Shown here: positions 41,684-49,841 of the stretch, one piece after another
How positions within the stretch are numbered: the stretch's first letter is position 1
Layout of the letters: each line of letters begins with the position of its first letter
Source of the DNA: Pseudonocardia endophytica
GTDB lineage: Bacteria > Actinomycetota > Actinomycetes > Mycobacteriales > Pseudonocardiaceae
Assembly (NCBI RefSeq): GCF_004339565.1
Contig: NZ_SMFZ01000002.1
Coordinates: forward strand, 3,410,001-3,474,000
Direction: 5' to 3'
DNA length: 64,000 nt
The notes under the pieces: model-generated
Told to the model about the DNA's origin: nothing
The model's input: the letters and a program-made list of their open reading frames with translations, nothing else
Database searches by the model: none
Made by a program: the position numbers and the translations under genes

Positions 41684-41724
41684 CCGAGCGCAGCCCGGAA
41701 CGGCCCCGCCGATCATGCTGGTGC

Positions 41725-42399
41725 TCAGGCGACCCGGGTCGTGGCGGCCGGCGTCGGGGCGACCGCCCGGCGGGGAAGCCGCAGCGCGATCACGACAGCG
41801 GCGACCGTCATCCCCAGTGCCGCGAACGGCTGGACGATCTGCACGGAGAACCCGGCGACGACGAACAGCGCGAGCAGGACGGCGTACGCGATCCCGGCCG
41901 CACGCAGCCCGTCGGCTCGGGACACCGCCCGGCCGAGAAGGGCGCCACCGACGAGGAGCAGGAGCAGCCCGACGACGGCGGTGAGGACGAGCGGGGTGCC
42001 GTACACGTCGGCGTCGAACTCGGACATGCCCGGCACGCCGCGCTCGATCGCGCGCCCGATGGCCGGCTGGGCGAACGCCGCCGTGCCGAACACGGCCGTG
42101 CTGATCACGTTCCCGGCGACGGTGAGGGCGGCACCCCACGCCGCGGCGCGGCCGGACGGTCCGGCGGACAGGAACGCGAGCGCGGCGACGACACCGACCG
42201 AGCCGAGCGCCGCGCCGAGAACGCTCGCCACGAGATGGCCGGCCAGGAACGGTCCGGTCGTCACGAACGCGGCGTAGGCGCCGAGGTCCGCCCGGTCCGG
42301 CTCGTGGGTGACGGCTCCGACGGCGAGCAGTGCCGCGTGCACCGGGATCAGCCAGAGGGCGGCCCTCGCGAGCGGGGTGGTGCCGGTCGTCGCGTCCAT
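41725..42399 (-). CDS. Integral membrane protein of unknown function
   Basis: A 224-residue protein with about six hydrophobic segments (residues 10-30, 45-75, 85-110, 130-155, 165-190, 195-212) and few charged loops. No catalytic motif is seen. It is divergent from a TetR gene and separated from it by a 71-base gap with a long inverted repeat, so it is probably the target of that regulator. A transport or stress role is a guess. ATG 42399. Confidence 0.7.
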   Translation of the reverse strand: MDATTGTTPLARAALWLIPVHAALLAVGAVTHEPDRADLGAYAAFVTTGPFLAGHLVASVLGAALGSVGVVAALAFLSAGPSGRAAAWGAALTVAGNVISTAVFGTAAFAQPAIGRAIERGVPGMSEFDADVYGTPLVLTAVVGLLLLLVGGALLGRAVSRADGLRAAGIAYAVLLALFVVAGFSVQIVQPFAALGMTVAAVVIALRLPRRAVAPTPAATTRVA

Positions 42400-42420
42400 C
42401 GCGGCTCCTCGGTGAGGCCC

Positions 42421-42454
42421 CCAATTCAGTCAGACAGAGCGTATGACTGATTGG
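42421..42454. promoter_or_regulatory. Operator candidate between membrane protein and tetR
   Basis: CCAATTCAGTCA (42421-42432) and TGACTGATTGG (42444-42454) form an inverted repeat with one extra T, around 11 bases. It is AT-rich relative to its surroundings and centred in the divergent gap, as expected for a TetR site controlling both genes. Confidence 0.6.
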
Positions 42455-42470
42455 CGCTAGGCTCAAGGCC

Positions 42471-43076
42471 GTGAGCCCCCGCCGGTACACCCTCGGGGCG
42501 CGCGCCGCGGCCGTCGCCGACACCCGCGAGCGCGTGCTGACGGCCGCGCGCGACCTGTACCGCGACGGCGGCTTCCACCGTTCGTCGCTGGACGAGGTGG
42601 CCCGCCGGGCCGACGTCGCGCGGGCGACCGTGTACCAGCGGTTCGGCTCGAAGCTCGGCCTGCTGGAGGCCGTCCTGACCGACTACGAGCGCCGGGCGGA
42701 CCTCCCGGCACTGGCCGCCGTCGTCGAGGAGGGGCCGCCGGAGACCCTGCTCCGCGCGATGGTCACCGAGGGCTGCCGGTACTGGGCCACCGACCCGGCG
42801 CTCGCGCGCAAGATCCTCGCCGCGGGGTCCGCCGACCCGGCGGCGGGGGAGCTGCTGCGTCGCCACGACGCGGGCCGGCTGTCCCTGCTGGAGACGACGG
42901 TGCGCCGGCTCGACGAGGCCGGCCGGCTGGCGGTGCCGCCGGGCACGGCCCTGGACGTGCTCTGGGTGCTGACCGCGTTCGAGACCTACGACCAGCTCGC
43001 CGCGGGCCGCGGGCTGTCCACGCAGGACACCGCGGACGTCCTGTCCGGACTGGCCGAGGCCCGGCTGGGCGGTTAG
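42471..43076 (+). CDS. TetR-family regulator
   Basis: A 201-residue TetR protein; the helix-turn-helix is SSLDEVARRADVARATVYQRFGSKLGLL (residues about 38-65). GTG 42471 is used, 16 bases after the inverted repeat. It probably represses the divergent membrane-protein gene. Its TAG overlaps the TAA of the convergent glutamine amidotransferase gene within the 4-base TTAG at 43073-43076. Confidence 0.87.
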   Translation: MSPRRYTLGARAAAVADTRERVLTAARDLYRDGGFHRSSLDEVARRADVARATVYQRFGSKLGLLEAVLTDYERRADLPALAAVVEEGPPETLLRAMVTEGCRYWATDPALARKILAAGSADPAAGELLRRHDAGRLSLLETTVRRLDEAGRLAVPPGTALDVLWVLTAFETYDQLAAGRGLSTQDTADVLSGLAEARLGG

Positions 43077-43777
43077 CCCGCCGCGGCCTCGACGAGCGCG
43101 GCGAACATCCGCACGTCCCGGGGCTCCTGCTCCGGATGCCACTGCACCCCGACGACGAACGGGTGCCCGTCCAGCTCGACGGCCTCGACGGTCCCGTCGT
43201 CGGCGCGGGCGGTGACGGTCAGGCCGTCGGCGACCCGGTCGATCGCCTGGTGGTGGTGGCACCACACCTGGACCTCATCGCCACCGAGCGCACGCGCCAC
43301 CCGCGAGCCGGGTTCCGGCGCGACCGTGACCGGACCGAACGTCGCCGGCTCCACGCTGTGCCGCAGGTGCCCGACGACGTCCGGCAGGTGCTGGTGCAGC
43401 GTCCCGCCGAGCGCGACGTTGAGCAGTTGGTGCCCACGGCACACGCCGAGCACCGGGATCCGACGGTCCAGCGCCCGTCGCAGGGCGGCCAGGTCGGAGT
43501 CGTCCCGCTCGGTCCGCGGCGGGTCCGAGTGCGGTCCCGGCTCGGCCCCGTACCGCGCGGGGTCGACGTCCGGCCCGCCGACGACGAGCAGCGCGTCGCA
43601 CACGTCGACGGCGTCGGCCGCCGTCGCGGTCGGAGGCAGCAGGACCGGCGTCCCACCGGCCGCGGCGACCATGTCCACGTAGTTGCGGGTCAGGAGCACG
43701 ACCTGCTCATCGGTGATGATCCAGTAACTGGCGCGCTCACCGTAGGACGTCAGCCCGACCACCGGGTGCCTGCTCAC
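43073..43777 (-). CDS. Class I glutamine amidotransferase, gamma-Glu-GABA hydrolase (PuuD) type
   Basis: A 234-residue peptidase C26 protein. It starts VVGLTSYGERASYW and has LLVVGGPDVDPARYG, the nucleophile Cys in VLGVCRGHQLLNVALGG and the His-Glu pair in GVQWHPEQEP, so the triad is complete. The family hydrolyses gamma-glutamyl amides such as gamma-glutamyl-GABA in polyamine breakdown. The GTG overlaps the recQ stop (GTGA), making it the third gene of the deacetylase-recQ operon; no polyamine gene is nearby, so the substrate is uncertain. Confidence 0.85.
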   Translation of the reverse strand: MSRHPVVGLTSYGERASYWIITDEQVVLLTRNYVDMVAAAGGTPVLLPPTATAADAVDVCDALLVVGGPDVDPARYGAEPGPHSDPPRTERDDSDLAALRRALDRRIPVLGVCRGHQLLNVALGGTLHQHLPDVVGHLRHSVEPATFGPVTVAPEPGSRVARALGGDEVQVWCHHHQAIDRVADGLTVTARADDGTVEAVELDGHPFVVGVQWHPEQEPRDVRMFAALVEAAAG

Positions 43778-45786
43778 GCGTCCTCTCCGGACAGCACCGC
43801 GAGGACCTGCTCGCCGTAGCGGGCGAGCTTGCCCTCGCCGATGCCGCTGATCGTGCCGAGCGCGGCCAGGTCGCCGGGAGCCCGCGAGGCGATCTCGCGC
43901 AGCGTCGCGTCGTGGAAGATCACGTAGGCGGGGACGCCCTGCTCCTTCGCCGCACCCGCGCGCCAGGCGCGCAGCTTCTCGAACAGCGGCGCCGCGTCCG
44001 CGGACAGCTCGGCCGCCTGCGCCTTCGTGCCGGACCGGGTGCGGGACCGGGCGGCCCGCTCCGGCTCGGTGCGGAACATGACCGGAGTGTCGCCGCGCAT
44101 CACGGCGGGGGAGTCCTCGGTGAACACGAGCGTCGAGTGCGCACCGCCCACGGCGAGCATCCCGCGCGCGACGAGCTGGCGGATCACGCTGCGCCACTGG
44201 GGTTCGGTGAGGTCGGAGCCGACGCCGAACACCGACAGCTGGTCGTGGTCGAACTGCTCGATCTTCGCCGTCCTCCGCCCGAGCAGGATGTCGATCACGT
44301 GCACGGCGCCGAAGCTCTGCCGCCGCTCGTTCTTCAGACGCCAGACGGTGGAGAGCACCTTCTGCGCCGGGACCGTGCCGTCCCACGACGACACCGGGTT
44401 CAGGCACGTGTCGCAGTTGCCGCAGGCAGTGTCGACGCGCGATCCGCCTGCGCTACTCGCGTCGCCGCCGAGCTCCTGGCCGAAGTAGCGCAACAGCTGG
44501 GCGCGCCGGCACGCGACCGTCTCGCAGAGCGCCAGCATCGCGTCCAGGTGCAACGCGAGGCGGCGCTTGTGCGCGGCGTCGCCCTCCGAGTCGTCGATCA
44601 TCTTGCGCTGCTGCACGACGTCCGGGAGCCCGTAGGCGAGCCACGCCGTGGACGGCAGCCCGTCGCGGCCGGCGCGGCCGGTCTCCTGGTAGTAGCCCTC
44701 GACCGACTTCGGCAGGTCCAGGTGCGCGACGAACCGGACGTCCGGCTTGTCGATGCCCATGCCGAACGCGATCGTCGCGACCATCACGACACCGTCCTCG
44801 CGCAGGAACCGCGCCTGGTTCTCGCGGCGCACCGACGCGTCCAGGCCGGCGTGGTACGGCAGCGCCGTCATGCCCTGCGCGGTCAGGAACTCGGCCGTCT
44901 GCTCGACCGACTTGCGGGACAGGCAGTACACGATCCCGGCCTCGCCGGGGTGCTCGCCGCGGATCAGCTCGAGCACCTGCTTGCGCGGCTCGTTCTTGCC
45001 GACGATCCGGTACTGGATGTTCGGACGGTCGAAGCTCGCGACGAAGTGTTTCGCCGCCGTCAGCTGCAGCCGCTCGGCGATCTCGGTGCGGGTCGCCTCC
45101 GTCGCGGTGGCGGTGAGCGCGATCCGCGGCACGTCCGGCCAGCGCGTGTGCAGTTCGGACAGCAGCAGGTAGTCGGGTCGGAAGTCGTGCCCCCACTGCG
45201 CGACGCAGTGCGCCTCGTCGATCGCGAACAGCGCGATCCGGCCGCGGTCGAGCAGCCGCACCGTCGACTCGACCTTCAGCCGCTCCGGAGCGAGGTAGAG
45301 CAGGTCCAGCTCGCCGGAGACGAACGCCCGCTCGGTGTCGCGGCGCTCGTCGGGGGACTGGGTGGAGTTGAGGAACCCGGCGCGCACGCCGAGCGCCCGC
45401 AGCGCGTCGACCTGGTCCTGCATCAGCGCGATCAGCGGCGAGACGACGACCCCCACGCCGTCGCGGACCAGGGCGGGCACCTGATAGCACAGCGACTTGC
45501 CGCCGCCGGTCGGCATCAGGACCAGGGCATCCCCGCCGCCGACCACCTGCTCGACGATCTCCTGCTGCTCGCCGCGGAACGCGTCGTAGCCGAACACACG
45601 TCGAAGCACGTCGTGCGGGTCGGTGAACCTCGGCCGCTCGTCGGCCGGTTCGGGCTCGGAGTACGGCTCACCGAACTCCTCGTCCTCGGGCGGCGGCTCC
45701 GGCGGCGGGATCTCGTCGAGATCGGTGCCCCAGTCGGCGGGCAGAGAGGTGTCCGGCACGCCCGCGATCGTACGAGCGGGCCTCAC
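43774..45786 (-). CDS. recQ: RecQ ATP-dependent DNA helicase
   Basis: A 3'-5' DNA helicase of recombination and fork repair, 670 residues. After an acidic Pro/Glu N-terminal extension of about 55 residues come motif 0 (FGYDAFRGEQQEIV), Walker A MPTGGGKSLCYQVPAL, IDEAHCVAQWGHDFRPDY and QETGRAGRDG, then the zinc-binding Cys set (VACRR, TACGNCDTCLN), the RQC winged helix and a C-terminal HRDC domain (KEQGVPAYVIFHDATLREIA). GTG 45786 overlaps the deacetylase stop; GTG 45759 is an alternative. Confidence 0.93.
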   Translation of the reverse strand: MRPARTIAGVPDTSLPADWGTDLDEIPPPEPPPEDEEFGEPYSEPEPADERPRFTDPHDVLRRVFGYDAFRGEQQEIVEQVVGGGDALVLMPTGGGKSLCYQVPALVRDGVGVVVSPLIALMQDQVDALRALGVRAGFLNSTQSPDERRDTERAFVSGELDLLYLAPERLKVESTVRLLDRGRIALFAIDEAHCVAQWGHDFRPDYLLLSELHTRWPDVPRIALTATATEATRTEIAERLQLTAAKHFVASFDRPNIQYRIVGKNEPRKQVLELIRGEHPGEAGIVYCLSRKSVEQTAEFLTAQGMTALPYHAGLDASVRRENQARFLREDGVVMVATIAFGMGIDKPDVRFVAHLDLPKSVEGYYQETGRAGRDGLPSTAWLAYGLPDVVQQRKMIDDSEGDAAHKRRLALHLDAMLALCETVACRRAQLLRYFGQELGGDASSAGGSRVDTACGNCDTCLNPVSSWDGTVPAQKVLSTVWRLKNERRQSFGAVHVIDILLGRRTAKIEQFDHDQLSVFGVGSDLTEPQWRSVIRQLVARGMLAVGGAHSTLVFTEDSPAVMRGDTPVMFRTEPERAARSRTRSGTKAQAAELSADAAPLFEKLRAWRAGAAKEQGVPAYVIFHDATLREIASRAPGDLAALGTISGIGEGKLARYGEQVLAVLSGEDA

Positions 45787-46640
45787 CGTCCCGTGGTCAC
45801 CTCTCCGGATCCGTCCGCGGGCGTGGGCCGGGGCACCTCCGCCGTGCCGTCCGGGACGACGAACCGGTACCCCTGGTCCTGCAGCGTCGGGATCAGCCCC
45901 CGCAGGACCGCGACCGTCGTCGCCCGCTCACCGCCGCCGTCGTGCATCAGGATCACCGAACCGTCGCCCAGCTCGGAGCGGACCGTGCGCAGGACGGCGT
46001 CGGCCGGGATGCCGGTCCAGTCCCGCGAGTCGACCGACCAGCCGAGCGGCCGCATCCCGAGTTCCGCGGCTCCGCCCTCCAGCGCGGGTGTCCACTTTCC
46101 CTCCGGCGCACGGAAGAACGGGATCCGCACCGACGGGTCCCCGGACGCGTCGACGAGCTCGGCGGACGACGCGGTCATCGCCAGGGCGATCACGGCGTCC
46201 GACCGGAGGCGGAGCCCCGGATCGTGGTCCGACGTGTGGTCGCAGAGCGTGTGCCCGCGTGCGACGACGTCGCGGACGATGTCCGGGTGCTCCTTCGCCA
46301 GGCCGGTGACCATGCAGAACACGGCGGGGACGTGGTACCGGTCGAGCACGTCGAGGACCTGGCGGGTCCAGACCGGGTGCGGTCCGTCGTCGAACGTCAG
46401 CGTGACGGTCCTGCCCGGCTGCGCGGTCCCGGCCAGCACCGACGCCGGGACGGCCCTCGGAACCGGCGCGGGAGCGGGAGCGGCGGGCACCGCCACGGCC
46501 ACCGGCGTGGGTGTGTGGGTGAGTCCGGTCGCGGTGAGCACGACGACGACGTACGTCCCGGCGACCAACGTCGTCCAACGGTGGACGTACGGGGGCCGCA
46601 GCATCTGGCGGAGGATCGCCCTCCGTCGCGCACCGAGCAT
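45783..46640 (-). CDS. Polysaccharide deacetylase (NodB domain), membrane-anchored
   Basis: A 285-residue carbohydrate esterase 4 protein. The N-terminal helix WTTLVAGTYVVVVLTATGL (residues about 22-40) is a signal anchor, then a Pro/Ala linker. The NodB motifs are TLTFDDGPHP (catalytic base Asp and metal Asp), HTSDH (metal His pair) and FFRAPEG. It removes acetyl groups from cell-wall or other polysaccharides outside the membrane. ATG 46640. First gene of the operon with recQ and the amidotransferase, linked by GTGA overlaps. Confidence 0.88.
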   Translation of the reverse strand: MLGARRRAILRQMLRPPYVHRWTTLVAGTYVVVVLTATGLTHTPTPVAVAVPAAPAPAPVPRAVPASVLAGTAQPGRTVTLTFDDGPHPVWTRQVLDVLDRYHVPAVFCMVTGLAKEHPDIVRDVVARGHTLCDHTSDHDPGLRLRSDAVIALAMTASSAELVDASGDPSVRIPFFRAPEGKWTPALEGGAAELGMRPLGWSVDSRDWTGIPADAVLRTVRSELGDGSVILMHDGGGERATTVAVLRGLIPTLQDQGYRFVVPDGTAEVPRPTPADGSGEVTTGR

Positions 46641-46848
46641 GCACGTCCCCCGTGTGAAGTACCCCCGATCCGGTGTCGACGGTACTGAGCGGCGGCCCCG
46701 CGACGGTGCCGACGCGCCGTCCCGGCGAGGGATTCGACACCGCGGACCACCGTGGTGGGCGCCCGGCGCGCCGGTGCGGCAGGCTGGGGAGCAGCACCCC
46801 GCGGCGCCGCGGAACCAGAAGGCGTCGCACCCACACGGAGGACGTGTC

Positions 46849-47856
46849 GTGGACCTCAAGATCGGCTACAAGGCGTCGGCGGAGCAGTTCGGGCCGCGCG
46901 ACCTGGTGGAGTACGCCGTCCGGGCGGAGGAGCTCGGGCTGGACAGTGTCTGGGCGTCGGATCATTTCCTGCCATGGCGGCACAACGGCGGTCACGCGCC
47001 GTACGCGTTGAGCTGGATGGCCGTGGTCGGGGAGCGGACGAGCCGCGTGCAGATCGGTACCAGCGTGCTGACCCCGACCTACCGCTACAACCCGGCCGTG
47101 CTCGCCCAGGAGCTGGCGACGATGGCGCTGCTGTTCGACGGCCGCGTGGCCCTGGGTGTGGGCACCGGCGAGGCGTTGAACGAGATCGCCGTGTCCGGCA
47201 TGGAGTGGCCGGAGTTCAAGGAGCGGTTCGCCCGGCTGCGCGAGTCGGTCCGGCTGATGCGTGCACTGTGGACCGAGGACGGCAAGGTCAACTTCGAGGG
47301 CGACTACTACACGACGGTCGACGCGGAGATCTACGACCGCCCGTCGACGCCGGTGCCGGTGTACGTCGCGGCCGGTGGGCCGATGGTGGCGCGCTACGCC
47401 GGGCGGCAGGGTGAGGGGTTCATCTGCACGTCCGGGAAGGGGATGGAGCTCTACACCGACAAGCTGATCCCCGGGGTGAGGGAGGGTGCGGAGAAGGAGG
47501 GGCGCGACGCGGAGACGATCGATCGGACGATCGAGATCAAGATGTCCTACGACCGCGATCCGGAGGCGGCGCGGGAGAACTGCCGGTTCTGGGCGCCGCT
47601 GTCGCTCTCGGCCGAGCAGAAGAACTCGGTGAGCTCGTCGGAGGAGATGGAGCGCCTGGCCGACGAGCTGCCGCTGGAGCAGATCACCGGCCGGTGGATC
47701 GTCACCTCGGATCCGGACGAGGCCGTGGCGCAGATCAAGCCGTACGTCGACGCCGGGCTGAACCATCTGGTGTTCCACGGTCCCGGCGACGACCAGGAAC
47801 GCTTCCTGTCCCAGTTCGCCGAGGACGTCATGCCGAAGCTGCGGGCGCTCTCGTGA
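46849..47856 (+). CDS. fgd: F420-dependent glucose-6-phosphate dehydrogenase
   Basis: A 335-residue LLM-fold enzyme that oxidises glucose-6-phosphate and reduces coenzyme F420. The match to mycobacterial Fgd1 is close throughout: GYKASAEQFGPRDLVE, SDHFLPWRHNGGHAPYALSW, GTSVLTPTYRYNPAVLAQ, GVGTGEALNEIAVSG, WPEFKERFARLRES, CTSGKGMELYTDKL and RFWAPLSLSAEQK. The F420-binding His and the phosphate-binding Lys regions are conserved. GTG 46849 has GGAGGA upstream. It supplies F420H2 for enzymes such as the LLM oxidoreductase at 24713. Confidence 0.94.
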   Translation: MDLKIGYKASAEQFGPRDLVEYAVRAEELGLDSVWASDHFLPWRHNGGHAPYALSWMAVVGERTSRVQIGTSVLTPTYRYNPAVLAQELATMALLFDGRVALGVGTGEALNEIAVSGMEWPEFKERFARLRESVRLMRALWTEDGKVNFEGDYYTTVDAEIYDRPSTPVPVYVAAGGPMVARYAGRQGEGFICTSGKGMELYTDKLIPGVREGAEKEGRDAETIDRTIEIKMSYDRDPEAARENCRFWAPLSLSAEQKNSVSSSEEMERLADELPLEQITGRWIVTSDPDEAVAQIKPYVDAGLNHLVFHGPGDDQERFLSQFAEDVMPKLRALS

Positions 47857-47929
47857 GCGAGCGTGCGAGCTCACCATCGAGCACAGCACCCCGGGGGCCG
47901 CGGCCGACGGGCGCCGGCGAGGAGCACGC

Positions 47930-48715
47930 GTGACCGCGCCGGTCACCGAGCAGGACGGCCGCGTCCTGCGCGTCCGGATCTCGAAGGGCAAGCACGGCAC
48001 GCTGTCCGGCGAGGAGATGCCGGAGATCACCGATGCGCTGACCACACTCGCCGGCCAGGACCCGACGGCGCCGGACTCGGTCGGCGCGATCCTGCTGTTC
48101 GGCGACGGGGACCAGTTCTGCACCGGCGGCGACGTCCGCGGGTTCGTCTCGGCCGACGACCGGTACGCGTTCGTGCACCACCTGGCGGACACGTTCCACG
48201 AGTTCCTGCGCCCGCTGGCGTCGAGCCCGGTACCGACCGTCGCGGCCGTGAAGGGCTGGGCGGCCGGGGCCGGGATGAGCGTCGCGCTCGCCGCGGACCT
48301 GATCGTGGCCGGCCGCTCGACCCGGATGCGTCCGGCCTATCCGGGGATCGGCTTCTCGCCGGACGGCGGCATGAGCTGGACGCTGCCCCGGCTGGTCGGC
48401 GCGGCACGGGCCCGCCGGATCCTGCTGTCCGACGAGGTGCTCGACGCCGGGACGCTCGCCGAGTACGGGATCGCGGCCGACGTCGTCGAGGACGAGGAGG
48501 TGGTGTCCACGGCCGAGGGGCTCGCGCACCGCCTCGCCCAGGGCCCGACGGCTGCGCTCGGCCGGATCAGGGGCCTGCTGGACCGCACGTGGTCGAGCTC
48601 GCTGGACGACCAGCTGGCCGCCGAGGCCGACGCGATCGCGACGAGCGCGGCCGGACCGGAGGCGACGGAGGGACTGACGGCGTTCGCCGAGAAGCGCGCC
48701 CCGCGCTTCCACTGA
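47930..48715 (+). CDS. Crotonase family, isomerase-type (PaaG-like)
   Basis: A 261-residue crotonase. The oxyanion region FCTGGDVRGF and AAGAGMSVALAADLIVAG are present, but the two hydratase glutamates are replaced (GMS and RPAYPGIG); instead an Asp occurs in GFSPDGGMSWTLPRLVG, the arrangement of enoyl-CoA isomerases such as PaaG. So isomerisation rather than hydration is likely. GTG 47930, 73 bases after fgd, with no clear promoter between; the two genes may be co-transcribed without metabolic link. It ends before a strong palindromic terminator. Confidence 0.82.
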   Translation: MTAPVTEQDGRVLRVRISKGKHGTLSGEEMPEITDALTTLAGQDPTAPDSVGAILLFGDGDQFCTGGDVRGFVSADDRYAFVHHLADTFHEFLRPLASSPVPTVAAVKGWAAGAGMSVALAADLIVAGRSTRMRPAYPGIGFSPDGGMSWTLPRLVGAARARRILLSDEVLDAGTLAEYGIAADVVEDEEVVSTAEGLAHRLAQGPTAALGRIRGLLDRTWSSSLDDQLAAEADAIATSAAGPEATEGLTAFAEKRAPRFH

Positions 48716-48752
48716 TCGTCGCCCCTACCCCCATCCGGCCCACCCCCCACGT

Positions 48753-48803
48753 GAACGAACGGCACCTTCGAGCAGTCACATTGCTCGAAGGTGCCGTTCG
48801 TTC
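48753..48803. terminator. Perfect 22-bp palindromic hairpin between convergent genes
   Basis: The left arm 48753-48774 (starting GAACGAACGGC) and the right arm 48782-48803 are perfectly complementary over 22 bp around the loop GTCACAT. The downstream DNA is G-rich on the plus strand (GGAAAGGGGGG). It sits between the convergent crotonase and BTAD genes and would stop transcription both ways. Its perfect arms also fit a mobile palindromic element. Confidence 0.85.
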
Positions 48804-48860
48804 GGAAAGGGGGGAGGGGGCCGCGCCTGCGCCCGGGAGGCGGAGGTGGGGCGGCCGAGC

Positions 48861-49697
48861 TCAGCGCCCGGAGGCGGGGCTCCCGGCGGCGAGGCGGCGG
48901 CCCGCCGGACGGCCGGCGCGCACGCCCGGCATGCCGACGCCCCAGCGCTGGACCGGGCGGTGCAGGCCAGGACCGAGCGGCCACCCGGAGTCGTGCGGGG
49001 CGAGCAGGCGATCCATCTCGGAGTCCGGCGTCGCGCCGATGCTGGAGCGCAGCAGCTCCTGGAACTCCTCGTACTCCCGCATCGCACCGGCCACGTCGCC
49101 GCCGGCCAGCAGCGCCTCGACGAGCGCGCGACGGGACCGCTCGCGGCTCGGCGCCGCGGACACGGCGCGGCGGGCGATCGCGACGGCGTCCTCGTGCTGC
49201 CCGGTCGCGGTGAGGCCCTCGGACAGACGCTCCAGCGCGGAGAGGCGCAGCTGGCGGAACCGCTCGCGCTCGACCGCGATCCAGGACGCCGTCCAGGACG
49301 GCAGGATGTCGTGCTCCAGCAGTTCGACGTCCGGGCGCTGCTCGATCCGGCTCGCGGACAGCGCCCGGATCAACAGCATCGCGTCGGACAGGTCGGTCGC
49401 GACGTCCGGCCCGAGCGCCAGCCGGCCCTTGTCGTCGGCGGCCAGCAGGCCGGGGACGTCCACCCCTGCCACGGCCTCGTCGAGCAGCCGCGCGGCTGCC
49501 TTCGGGCCCACGCTCGGCCACAGGTCGGCCGCCAGCGCCGCCGTCGGCTGCGGGCGGGGATGCACGGCCAGATACGCGACCAGCCGGCGCGAGTCCACCG
49601 GCAGCGGGATGGTCTCCCCACCCGTGTGCAGGGCGAATGCCCCGAGCAGATGCACGGTGGGTACGGACGAGACGGATCGACGATGATCGTCGGACAT
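48861..49697 (-). CDS. BTAD-domain (SARP-like) transcriptional regulator
   Basis: A 278-residue protein. The N-terminal part (VHLLGAFALHTGGETIPLP, then SRRLVAYLAVHPR and AADLWPSVGPKAAARLL) resembles the OmpR-type winged helix of SARP activators, and the middle (residues about 100-240, HDILPSWTASWIAVERERFRQLRLSALERL ... AMREYEEFQELL) is the bacterial transcriptional activator domain made of TPR-like helices. A basic Gly/Arg tail ends it. ATG 49697. Its target is unknown; no secondary-metabolite cluster is adjacent. Confidence 0.8.
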   Translation of the reverse strand: MSDDHRRSVSSVPTVHLLGAFALHTGGETIPLPVDSRRLVAYLAVHPRPQPTAALAADLWPSVGPKAAARLLDEAVAGVDVPGLLAADDKGRLALGPDVATDLSDAMLLIRALSASRIEQRPDVELLEHDILPSWTASWIAVERERFRQLRLSALERLSEGLTATGQHEDAVAIARRAVSAAPSRERSRRALVEALLAGGDVAGAMREYEEFQELLRSSIGATPDSEMDRLLAPHDSGWPLGPGLHRPVQRWGVGMPGVRAGRPAGRRLAAGSPASGR

Positions 49698-49841
49698 GGC
49701 TTGCCCTCGGTTGTGGTGGCGTGTCGGCCCGCGGCAGGACCCGCACACCCGGCGACGCGCGTCCGCGTCGTGCGGGCACAGCAGGAATAGACCGGCACGG
49801 ACGGCGGGCGGCTCCGTGCGACGGCCGTCACCGAGGATAGC

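Noticed and set aside
43912..46848. Plus-strand frame running into fgd
   Set aside because: The stretch is antisense to recQ and the deacetylase; true coding begins at GTG 46849 where the Fgd match starts.
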